From assembly GCA_947169985.1 (NCBI GenBank), contig CAMVRW010000066.1:1-9920 (forward strand): DNA of 9,920 bases, read 5' to 3'. A program made the translations under genes and the position numbers. The notes under the pieces were generated by a model. That model was given only the letters and a program-made list of their open reading frames with translations. It was not told where the DNA came from and searched no databases. Positions 1 to 7,386 of this stretch are shown piece after piece. Origin of the DNA: an uncultured Butyrivibrio sp. Lineage in GTDB: Bacteria; Bacillota; Clostridia; Lachnospirales; Lachnospiraceae. Position 1 is the stretch's first letter. Each line of letters starts with the position of its first letter.

Positions 1-2529
1 GTCCTTGAGACCTCCGCCGGGGGAACAATTGTGGGAGAGACCCATGGGATCAACTTCGAGCATGAGAATATCATGCAGGAGTTTGTTACACAGTATGACA
101 GGCTCAGCTCCGTGGATGTTTACGTTACAAAGGTGGAGCAGGGACGTTACCTTTCCTGTCTTCTCTATGATGAGAACGGAGTGAACACATTCAGGGTCTT
201 TGTAGACACAGAAGGCTTGGAGATTCCGGGATATGTGAGCATACCCATGGAAGTCAACGTAGAAGTAGGAAAGCATTATGCCCTTAAGTTCCAAAGCTGC
301 AGATCCAAGTACTATCTGGCCTTAGAGGATGTGCCTGCAGATTCAGCTTATGTGGGTAGTCTTACAGACGAGTATGAACCTGTTGAGGGAAGACATATAG
401 CTGCAAGGTACAACTACAGACTTCCGCTTTCCAAGCGCTGGTCTCTTCTGATCATGGGTATAATTGCAGCAGTTGCAGCGCTCATCTGCTTTGTGACAGA
501 TCTGTATTACAAGAAGAACCCGGATAAGAATGACCTTGTGACAGTCTGGAAGGCTGTAAAGCATGCAGCTAATCCATTGGCAGTGCTTGTTTTTGGAAGC
601 CTCATGATAATGGTATTCCCCCTTCGGATCTTTGATTCAAGGCCTGTAGACATCATTTTCTATGAGCTGGGACTTATAATAACGGCAGCTATTGTGTTCT
701 ATGCAATCAACCACAAGCCTGTTAAGCACCAGGTGGGCATTTCCTTCTGGCAGAGCCTTAAGAACGAGGACAGACTTCAGTACATCCTTATCATGTTCTC
801 CATGGCTATGGCTCTTTGGTATGCCTGCTGTTACATGAATGATCTTTACGACATTTATCACGATATATCTCTGAGACATATGGCAATATGGCTCCTTATC
901 AGCATGCTTCTGACCTTCTCATTAAAAGAAGCGCTTACCATCTATAACCTTATCTGGGTGGTTGCAGGAAGCATCTACGGAGTTCATTACTACGCAGTAA
1001 ATCAGATGCCTGACACGGAAAAGGAATATGACCTTCACAACCTGATCCTTAAGTGTGGCATCATAATTGTAATCCTGGCAGGTATTCTTGCCATGAATTT
1101 CATAAGGATACTGGTGCTCTCCATAAGGGACAGGAGATTCCACACTCATCATGGGGAAAAGAAATGCATCCGTCCTACAGTCTTTGGCGTTGTGCTCCTT
1201 GTTTTCTTCGCGGCTATGATCGCCATGAGAAATACCAGGGTGTGGGTTATCTATATGGTACTCACCTTTGTCTGCTTCTTTATCAGGATTGCTGTCTGGG
1301 GTAAGAATAAGGATTATTACAAGATCCTTTCCGGCGGACTTATGATGAACTTCGCTATTTCTCTGGTCTACAGCTGGGCTCACAGATACTTTGCCGGTTA
1401 TACCAGCGGAAGATTTGCTTTCATATTCCATACTGTTACCGTTACTGCAGAGTACCTTACCTTCATGGGAGCTGTGGCAACAGTAATGCTTGTGGCTAAG
1501 ATTGTGGCACTTCCCAAGGGAACAAATTTAAAGGGAGTTTTCATTTCCGCATGGAAGGAGATGACTCTTTTCGGATTCATCATGTCCTATGCTATCTTCA
1601 CCGTATCAAGGACAGCTTATCTTGCAATTGTTGTAAGTACTCTCCTGGTGATACTTGTGGTAATATCCTGCCACAGAAAGCAGTTTTTCAGGATAATTGC
1701 AGTATTTATGATATCTCTTTTGGTGTGCTTCCCTGCAGCCTTCACTCTTCAGAGGATCTTCCCTGCTATGTCAGCAGATCCGGTATTCTATCCTATTGAT
1801 GATGCTGATGAGTTTGTAAGAGGCGGGGCAGACTGGGACAGCACTAACTTTATGTGCGTAGAGAGATTTGTGAATCTCTTTGAAAATAAGATTCTGGGGG
1901 CTGATGTGGGAGAGTACGAGTATCCTATCGACGCCAACAACTATGACAGGGAAAGCGGAGAACCGCTCTTTGATTACTATGGAAGACCATACGATGAGAG
2001 TCCTGACAACCCGGCAAATCAGGAACAGGGACGACTTGATGTTGTGCCTCTTGAGGGACTTCTTGTGGCAAACGGCTTTACCAGAGCCGAGTATGTAATG
2101 CTGATGGATGAGCTTGTGGGATATGTAGATACCTCAAACGCTCTTGATGTTATATCCAACGGAAGGATCACCATTTTCAGGTCCTACTTCAAGAACCTGA
2201 ACCTTAATGGACACGATGAGATGGGAGCAGAGCTTCCAAATGGTGAGATTGCCCTTCATGCTCACAATACTTATATCCAGGTGGCATACGACAACGGAAT
2301 TCCTGTTGGGATCCTGTTTGTTGTAATGATGCTGACAGCTCTTTTCAGCGGAATATATTATTACAGGAAGAATCGACAGAACGAGCCTCTTTCACTGATT
2401 ACCAGTGCGGTAGTCATTGGATTTATGGTGGCAGGAATATCTGAGTGGGTGTTCCAGTACTGTAACCCTATGACTGTGGCTCTTATGCTGGCACTTGCTC
2501 CTATTACCTTCAAGGTTAAAGAGAAATGA
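1..2529 (+). CDS. O-antigen ligase/polymerase-like multi-pass membrane protein with N-terminal soluble domain (5' partial)
   Basis: This protein probably polymerises or transfers lipid-linked oligosaccharide repeats on the outer face of the cytoplasmic membrane (Wzy/WaaL superfamily). The frame is open to the left edge. GTG at 31 is the first possible start inside the window, but the ten codons before it read smoothly into the same domain, so the true start is probably upstream. Counting from that GTG, residues 1-133 are hydrophilic and strand-rich. About 15 hydrophobic helices follow, the first near 137-159. A polar segment of roughly 170 residues (about 580-755) precedes the last three helices and ends in HAHNTYIQ (743-750), resembling the HxHN-type motif of O-antigen ligases. 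An SRTAYL motif lies in an earlier helix pair. The stop codon overlaps the next start (ATGA). The ligase/polymerase superfamily is well supported by topology and motif; polymerase versus ligase cannot be decided. Over 830 residues is about twice the family's usual length. Confidence 0.8.
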   Translation, partial: VLETSAGGTIVGETHGINFEHENIMQEFVTQYDRLSSVDVYVTKVEQGRYLSCLLYDENGVNTFRVFVDTEGLEIPGYVSIPMEVNVEVGKHYALKFQSCRSKYYLALEDVPADSAYVGSLTDEYEPVEGRHIAARYNYRLPLSKRWSLLIMGIIAAVAALICFVTDLYYKKNPDKNDLVTVWKAVKHAANPLAVLVFGSLMIMVFPLRIFDSRPVDIIFYELGLIITAAIVFYAINHKPVKHQVGISFWQSLKNEDRLQYILIMFSMAMALWYACCYMNDLYDIYHDISLRHMAIWLLISMLLTFSLKEALTIYNLIWVVAGSIYGVHYYAVNQMPDTEKEYDLHNLILKCGIIIVILAGILAMNFIRILVLSIRDRRFHTHHGEKKCIRPTVFGVVLLVFFAAMIAMRNTRVWVIYMVLTFVCFFIRIAVWGKNKDYYKILSGGLMMNFAISLVYSWAHRYFAGYTSGRFAFIFHTVTVTAEYLTFMGAVATVMLVAKIVALPKGTNLKGVFISAWKEMTLFGFIMSYAIFTVSRTAYLAIVVSTLLVILVVISCHRKQFFRIIAVFMISLLVCFPAAFTLQRIFPAMSADPVFYPIDDADEFVRGGADWDSTNFMCVERFVNLFENKILGADVGEYEYPIDANNYDRESGEPLFDYYGRPYDESPDNPANQEQGRLDVVPLEGLLVANGFTRAEYVMLMDELVGYVDTSNALDVISNGRITIFRSYFKNLNLNGHDEMGAELPNGEIALHAHNTYIQVAYDNGIPVGILFVVMMLTALFSGIYYYRKNRQNEPLSLITSAVVIGFMVAGISEWVFQYCNPMTVALMLALAPITFKVKEK

Positions 2530-4466
2530 ATAAGATAAAAGAACCTTTTAACTATCAAAAACTTTATAGAAGGATCGGGCTTATCATCTACGACATCATC
2601 AGTATAATCATGGCAAGCTATGTGGCCATCCTTATGAGATATGAGTTCAGTCTGGATGAGATACCGGAGCACTTTATGAACCCGGTAAACACCTTCCTTC
2701 CCATCAATATCATAATCACTATTGTGATATTCTACCTGTTTAAGCTCTATGACAGTCTGTGGGCCTACGCAGGTGAGAGGGAGATGCAGAACCTGGTCAT
2801 GGCCTGTGTTATTTCGGGTGTGATCAATGCCATCGGACTTCAGTTTTTTAAGTCTGATCTGCAGCCGGTTCCTCAGAGTTACTACTTCCTGTACACCTTC
2901 CTTCTTATAACGGCCATATTTGTCAGCAGATTCTCCTACAGATTCTTCAGAAGCCGTAAGAATCAGGCGGAGAACAGGAATAACAGCAAGGCCGTCATGG
3001 TGATCGGCGCCGGAGAAGCAGCCAACATCATCATTAAGGATATTATCACCAGTAACTACTCAACCATGTCTGTTAAGTGCATCATTGATGATGACCCCAA
3101 CAAATGGGGAAGATATATCCAGGGCATCAGGGTTGTAGGTGGAAGAGAGAGGATTGAGGAGTGTGCAGACCTCTATGACATCGATGAGATCATAGTGGCT
3201 ATGCCTTCTATTTCCAGGTCAGAGCTTAAAAAGATACTTGAAATCTGTAAGAACACTAACTGTAAGCTTCGTTCACTGCCTGGAATGTATCAGCTGGTAA
3301 GCGGAGAAGTAAACGTATCAAGACTTCGTGATGTAGAGGTTGAGGACCTTCTTGGAAGGGATCCGATCTCAGTAGATATTGATTCCATTGCAGGCTATGT
3401 AAAGGATAAGTCAGTATTGGTAACAGGAGGCGGCGGATCCATCGGTTCTGAGCTTTGCAGACAGATAGCAGGCCACAACCCCAAGCGCCTCATTATCGTA
3501 GATATTTATGAGAACAACGCCTACGAGATCCAGCAGGAGCTTAAGTACAAGTATCCTGAGATGGAGCTGGTGGTGCTTATTGCATCGGTTCGTAACACCT
3601 TAAGGATCAACAACATCTTTAAGGAGTACAAGCCTGATATTGTATATCACGCAGCAGCCCACAAGCATGTACCTCTTATGGAGGACAGCCCAACAGAGGC
3701 CATCAAGAACAACGTATTTGGAACCTTCAAGACTGCCATGGCAGCAGCTAACTACGGAACCCAGAAGTTCGTTCTCATCTCCACAGATAAGGCTGTAAAC
3801 CCTACCAACATCATGGGTGCCAGCAAGAGAATCTGTGAGATGATCGTCCAGACCTTCAACAAACACTACGACACTGAGTTTGTGGCAGTAAGATTTGGAA
3901 ATGTTCTGGGCTCTAACGGCTCAGTAATACCTCTTTTCAAAAAGCAGATAGCAGCCGGAGGACCGGTAACCGTAACTGACCCTAACATCATCAGATATTT
4001 CATGACCATATCCGAGGCAGTTTCCCTGGTGCTTCAGGCTGGAGCCTTTGCAAAGGGCGGCGAGATCTTCGTCCTTGATATGGGTGAGCCTGTTAAGATC
4101 CTGGATCTTGCAGAGAACCTGATTAAGCTCTCTGGCTACAAGGTTGGCGAGGATATCAAGATCGAATTCACAGGTCTTCGTCCCGGAGAGAAGCTCTACG
4201 AAGAGATGCTCATGGACGAGGAGGGACTTCAGGATACAGCCAACAGGATGATACACATTGGAAAGCCTATCGAGATGGACGAGATGAGATTCTTCTCGCA
4301 GCTTGAGAAGCTCAATACAGCAGCAAAAGAGGAGTCTCCTCAGATCAGGGATATTGTTAAGGAGATAGTTGAGACCTATCATCCTGATGTTCACAAGTAC
4401 ACCATGACAAGGGAGAGAAAGGCTGCACTTGCCAAAGCGTCAGAAAGGATCAATGATGGAAATTAA
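2526..4466 (+). CDS. Membrane-anchored UDP-N-acetylhexosamine 4,6-dehydratase (PglF/WbpM/CapD family)
   Basis: Predicted to convert UDP-GlcNAc to a UDP-4-keto-6-deoxy sugar, the first step to 4-amino-4,6-dideoxy sugars. The 646 residues are the full family length. About four membrane helices fill residues 15-140. A first Rossmann-like domain has VIGAGEAA (159-166). The catalytic extended-SDR domain starts with TGGGGSIG (300-307) for NAD(P) binding. It continues with HKHVPLMED, STDKAVNPTNIMGASKR (419-435) and a C-terminal GLRPGEKLYEEM motif. The usual SDR YxxxK is MxxxK here (Met430, Lys434) with Ser419/Thr420 upstream, the 'SMK' arrangement described for WbpM-type dehydratases. The start ATG overlaps the previous stop by four bases, implying translational coupling; the SD is weak (AAGG at 2512-2515 or AAAGAG at 2518-2523). 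The aminotransferase that follows is the expected next enzyme. The family call is very secure. The stereochemistry at C5 (retention or inversion) cannot be read from sequence alone. Confidence 0.95.
   Translation: MNKIKEPFNYQKLYRRIGLIIYDIISIIMASYVAILMRYEFSLDEIPEHFMNPVNTFLPINIIITIVIFYLFKLYDSLWAYAGEREMQNLVMACVISGVINAIGLQFFKSDLQPVPQSYYFLYTFLLITAIFVSRFSYRFFRSRKNQAENRNNSKAVMVIGAGEAANIIIKDIITSNYSTMSVKCIIDDDPNKWGRYIQGIRVVGGRERIEECADLYDIDEIIVAMPSISRSELKKILEICKNTNCKLRSLPGMYQLVSGEVNVSRLRDVEVEDLLGRDPISVDIDSIAGYVKDKSVLVTGGGGSIGSELCRQIAGHNPKRLIIVDIYENNAYEIQQELKYKYPEMELVVLIASVRNTLRINNIFKEYKPDIVYHAAAHKHVPLMEDSPTEAIKNNVFGTFKTAMAAANYGTQKFVLISTDKAVNPTNIMGASKRICEMIVQTFNKHYDTEFVAVRFGNVLGSNGSVIPLFKKQIAAGGPVTVTDPNIIRYFMTISEAVSLVLQAGAFAKGGEIFVLDMGEPVKILDLAENLIKLSGYKVGEDIKIEFTGLRPGEKLYEEMLMDEEGLQDTANRMIHIGKPIEMDEMRFFSQLEKLNTAAKEESPQIRDIVKEIVETYHPDVHKYTMTRERKAALAKASERINDGN
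4444..4449 (+). promoter_or_regulatory. Ribosome binding site fixing the aminotransferase start
   Basis: AAAGGA lies inside the end of the dehydratase gene, 6 bases before ATG 4456 and 3 bases before the adjacent ATG 4453. The 6-base spacing favours 4456. A TTG at 4429 in the same frame would extend the protein by nine mostly basic residues but has no matching SD, so it is unlikely to be the start. Confidence 0.65.
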
Positions 4467-5727
4467 ACCTTTTGAGAAAAAGTTATATCTTTCTTCACCC
4501 ACAACCCATGGTGAGGAGCTGAAATTCATACAGGAAGCCTTTGACACCAACTGGCTTTCAACCGTTGGAGCAAATATCAACGAATCAGAGAAACTGATCT
4601 GCGAGAAGATTGGCTGCAAAAATGCCGTTGGTCTTTCTTCAGGAACTGCAGCTCTCCATCTTGCTATCAGACTGGCAGCTGAAAAGATCTATGGTCAGCC
4701 AAAGGTAGGTCACGGAGCTTTAGAGGGCAAGAAGGTATTCTGCTCTGACATGACCTTCGATGCTACGGTAAATCCTGTGGCTTATGAGGGCGGTGAAGCT
4801 GTATTTATTGACACTGAGTATGACACCTGGAACATGTCTCCAAAGGCTTTGGAGAAGGCCTTCGAGATCTATCCTGAAGTTAAGCTGGTGGTTGTAGCTC
4901 ATCTTTACGGAACTCCGGGCAAGGTAAAAGAGATAAGACAGGTGTGCGATAAGTATGGCGCCCTTATAGTTGAAGATGCGGCTGAATCCCTTGGAGCGAC
5001 CTACCAGGGCAAGCAGACCGGATTATTTGGAGATGTAAGCATTATCTCTTTTAACGGAAACAAGATCATTACAGGTTCTTCAGGCGGAATGCTTCTTACA
5101 GACAGTGATGAGGATGCCAACAAGATCAGAAAGTGGTCCACCCAGTCAAGAGAGGATGCACCCTGGTATCAGCATGAAGAGCTTGGCTATAACTACCGCA
5201 TGAGCAATATCATTGCCGGAATGGTAAGGGGTCAAATCCCTCATCTGGAAGAGCATATTGCCCAGAAGAAAGCCATTTATTACAGATACAAGGAAGGCTT
5301 CAAGGATCTTCCTGTTACCATGAATCCTTTTGATGAGAAAAATAGTGAGCCTAACTTCTGGCTGTCCTGTCTTCTTATCAACAGGGAAGCTATGTGCAAG
5401 CAGGTTCGCGGCGAGAAGGATGTTCTTTATGCGACAGAGCCTGGAAAGAGCTGCCCTACTGAGATACTTGATACAATCGTTAAATACAATGCGGAGGGAA
5501 GGCCTATCTGGAAGCCTATGCACATGCAGCCAATCTACCGAATGCACGGCTTTGTTACCGAGAGCGGCTTGGGAAGAGCAAGAAGCAACGCCTACATCAA
5601 CGAGGGAGCAATCCTTGATGTTGGTATGGATATCTTTGAAAGAGGCCTTTGCCTTCCAAGTGATAACAAGATGACACCTGATCAGCAGGATGTGATCATA
5701 GAGATAGTAAAGAGGTGTTTTGCGTAA
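4456..5727 (+). CDS. PLP-dependent sugar 4-aminotransferase (DegT/DnrJ/EryC1/StrS family, PglE/EpsN-like)
   Basis: Predicted to transfer an amino group, usually from glutamate, to the C4 keto group of the UDP-4-keto-6-deoxy-HexNAc made by the upstream dehydratase. From ATG 4456 it is 423 residues. Fold-type I markers occur in order: GLSSGTAALHLA; AHLYGTPG; EDAAESLGA with the PLP-pyridine Asp174; and FNGNKIITGSSGG with the Schiff-base lysine Lys203. Near the C-terminus are WKPMHMQPIY and GLCLPSD, typical of EpsN/PglE-like members. It overlaps the dehydratase by 11 bases (14 if ATG 4453 is used), and the sugar transferase follows after 32 bases. Compared with a typical member of about 370-400 residues it is long, with apparent extra segments after the GTAALHL helix and on either side of the WKPMH motif. 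Family and keto-sugar role are very likely. The exact product, gluco- or galacto-configured 4-amine, is not readable here. Confidence 0.93.
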   Translation: MEIKPFEKKLYLSSPTTHGEELKFIQEAFDTNWLSTVGANINESEKLICEKIGCKNAVGLSSGTAALHLAIRLAAEKIYGQPKVGHGALEGKKVFCSDMTFDATVNPVAYEGGEAVFIDTEYDTWNMSPKALEKAFEIYPEVKLVVVAHLYGTPGKVKEIRQVCDKYGALIVEDAAESLGATYQGKQTGLFGDVSIISFNGNKIITGSSGGMLLTDSDEDANKIRKWSTQSREDAPWYQHEELGYNYRMSNIIAGMVRGQIPHLEEHIAQKKAIYYRYKEGFKDLPVTMNPFDEKNSEPNFWLSCLLINREAMCKQVRGEKDVLYATEPGKSCPTEILDTIVKYNAEGRPIWKPMHMQPIYRMHGFVTESGLGRARSNAYINEGAILDVGMDIFERGLCLPSDNKMTPDQQDVIIEIVKRCFA

Positions 5728-5759
5728 AACGCTATGAGCAGAGCACTTGTTGAGGTGGC

Positions 5760-6374
5760 ATGTATAAACATTTTTTTAAACGCTTATTTGACATAATACT
5801 GTCCTTGCTGGTCCTGATCCTTTTTAGCTGGCTTTACATAATCCTGGCAATTTTGGTCAGGGTGAAGCTTGGAAGTCCGGTGCTTTTTACCCAGGATAGA
5901 CCAGGGAAGGATGAAAAGATATTTAAGCTCTACAAGTTCAGATCCATGACTGATGCAAAGGACAAAGACGGGAACTTATTACCTGATGAAGACAGGCTCC
6001 CGGCCTTTGGAAAGAAGCTTCGTTCTACCAGTCTTGATGAACTTCCGGAGTTTTTCAACATCCTTAAGGGAGATATGAGCTTTGTGGGACCAAGGCCTCT
6101 TCTGGTGAAGTATCTTCCCCTTTACAACGAGGAGCAGAGGCACCGCCACGATGTCCGTCCGGGACTTACTGGCTGGGCTCAGGTTAACGGACGAAACCTT
6201 CTTAGCTGGGAGGATAAGTTTGAAAAGGATGTGTATTACGCCAGAAACGTTTCCTTTTTATTTGACCTGAAGATCATTTTTAAAACCGTGGCTGTGGTAT
6301 TTAGTCACAGTGGTATCAGCAGCGAAACAGATGCCACAATGGAGGCTTTCACGGGCACAAAACCTAAGGAATAA
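5760..6374 (+). CDS. Undecaprenyl-phosphate phosphoglycosyl transferase (bacterial sugar transferase, PglC/EpsL-like)
   Basis: Predicted initiating enzyme: it transfers a phospho-sugar from a UDP-sugar to undecaprenyl phosphate on the inner face of the cytoplasmic membrane. At 204 residues it is the minimal monotopic form, lacking the N-terminal helices and domain of WcaJ-type relatives. It begins KRLFD followed by one hydrophobic segment (about 9-34), the re-entrant helix of the family. FKLYKFRSM (55-63), the catalytic Asp-Glu pair in LDELPEFFN (Asp93-Glu94), [10 protein letters not shown] and [14 protein letters not shown] are all present, so it should be active. Oddly, the residue after Ser23 in the hydrophobic segment is Trp rather than the Pro that usually breaks the helix there. 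The start ATG has GAGG at 5752-5755, four bases upstream. Its place directly after dehydratase and aminotransferase genes, as in pgl loci, suggests that the modified amino sugar may be its donor; that link is inference. Confidence 0.93.
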   Translation: MYKHFFKRLFDIILSLLVLILFSWLYIILAILVRVKLGSPVLFTQDRPGKDEKIFKLYKFRSMTDAKDKDGNLLPDEDRLPAFGKKLRSTSLDELPEFFNILKGDMSFVGPRPLLVKYLPLYNEEQRHRHDVRPGLTGWAQVNGRNLLSWEDKFEKDVYYARNVSFLFDLKIIFKTVAVVFSHSGISSETDATMEAFTGTKPKE

Positions 6375-6388
6375 CGAGAGGATTTTCG

Positions 6389-7384
6389 ATGAATATTCTA
6401 TTTTGCAGCGTAGGAAGAAGATGCGAGCTGTTAAAGGATTTTAGAAATACACTGGGAGATAAGGTGAAGCTCGTTGTAACAGACAACAGTCACTTTGCTC
6501 CTGCTCTTGCATTTGCAGATGTGAGCTATCAGGTTCCGCTGATCACTCATAAGGATTACATTCCAACAGTGCTTGAGATATGCAAGAATGAGAAAATTGA
6601 TGCTGTAACAACACTCATAGATCCTGAGATAGCGATCCTTGCTGAGCACAGAGCTGAGTTTGAGGAGATCGGTGTGGAGGTTCTTGCACCATATATCGAG
6701 ACTGCAAGACTTTGCTTTGACAAATATGAGATGTACAGATACCTGACCGAGAAGGGGGTTAATACTGTCCGTACTTTCGGTAACATCTCTGATTTCAAGG
6801 CAGCCTTCAATGCGGGCGAAATTTCTTTTCCTGTATTCGTTAAGCCAAGGACAGGAAGCGGAAGTGTTGGGGCAAGAAGGGTTGAGACCTTAGAGCTCTT
6901 AGAGGAGCTTATGGCAAGGGATGAATCCCTTATTGTTCAGGAACTCATGACAGGAAAAGACATGGATGCAGATATCTATGTTGATACAGTAAGCCATGAG
7001 CCTGTTGCTGTATTCTCAAAGAAGAAGATCTCCACCACCATCGGCGGAGCTAATAAGACAATATCCTTCAAGGACCAGGCGCTGTTTGATTTCGTGACAG
7101 ATGCACTTAAGGTCTTTGAGTTTAACGGACCTCTTGATATGGATCTCTTTTTCCAGGATGGAAAGTACTATCTGTCTGAGATCAATCCAAGGTTTGGCGG
7201 CGCATATCTTCATGCCTACGGAGCAGGCGTTGACTTCATTAAGTTCATTTACAACAACGTGGTGAACAAGGAGGCCAATAAGCCTTGCATCGGCGAATAT
7301 GACGAGGATGTGGTAATGATGATGTATGACAGCGTTGTCATTGACAGACTCTCACATCTTAAGGAACGCACGAAGGAGATCTGA
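6389..7384 (+). CDS. ATP-grasp carboxylate-amine ligase (CarB-like), candidate amino-sugar N-acyl ligase
   Basis: Likely a soluble cytoplasmic enzyme that activates a carboxylate as an acyl phosphate with ATP and joins it to an amine. Residues 1-107 form the Rossmann-like lead domain (start MNILFCSVGRR). Residues 110-310 form the ATP-grasp fold, with ATP-binding FVKPRTGSGSVGARR (150-164, Lys152), hinge QELM (184-187) and the Mg-binding pair Glu264 and Asn266 in SEINPRFGG. A separate acceptor domain, as in full CarB, is absent. AGAGGA at 6377-6382 sits six bases before the ATG, and the next gene starts two bases after the stop. ATP-grasp enzymes of this size in sugar clusters can acylate amino sugars: in Bacillus cereus, Pyl links 2-oxoglutarate to a UDP-4-amino sugar next to the aminotransferase Pat. 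The neighbours here match that context. The fold is secure; the substrate is inference. Confidence 0.85.
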   Translation: MNILFCSVGRRCELLKDFRNTLGDKVKLVVTDNSHFAPALAFADVSYQVPLITHKDYIPTVLEICKNEKIDAVTTLIDPEIAILAEHRAEFEEIGVEVLAPYIETARLCFDKYEMYRYLTEKGVNTVRTFGNISDFKAAFNAGEISFPVFVKPRTGSGSVGARRVETLELLEELMARDESLIVQELMTGKDMDADIYVDTVSHEPVAVFSKKKISTTIGGANKTISFKDQALFDFVTDALKVFEFNGPLDMDLFFQDGKYYLSEINPRFGGAYLHAYGAGVDFIKFIYNNVVNKEANKPCIGEYDEDVVMMMYDSVVIDRLSHLKERTKEI

Positions 7385-7386
7385 TC

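Noticed and set aside
922..1431. 169-codon open frame on the minus strand
   Set aside because: It lies wholly inside the membrane protein gene, has no recognisable domain or operon context, and is the antisense shadow of a convincing multi-helix protein.
2997..3440. Two Gly-rich Rossmann motifs in one protein, suggesting a gene fusion
   Set aside because: This is the normal architecture of PglF/WbpM/CapD dehydratases: a CoA-binding-like domain followed by the catalytic SDR domain.
3780..3830. Missing SDR tyrosine (MxxxK instead of YxxxK) as a sign of an inactive dehydratase
   Set aside because: The Met substitution is a known feature of the large membrane-anchored dehydratases (WbpM 'SMK' triad) and does not imply loss of activity.
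3921..4394. 157-codon open frame on the minus strand
   Set aside because: It is antisense to the conserved C-terminal half of the dehydratase and shows no family motifs.
4429..4455. TTG start at 4429 giving a 432-residue aminotransferase
   Set aside because: No SD at a suitable distance; AAAGGA at 4444-4449 is placed for ATG 4456 (or 4453), and family N-termini fit a start at MEIKPFEKK.
6288..6325. Short inverted repeat CTGTG...CACAG in the end of the sugar transferase gene
   Set aside because: The stem is only five bases, it lies within codons, and no T-run follows, so it is not supported as a terminator or operator.
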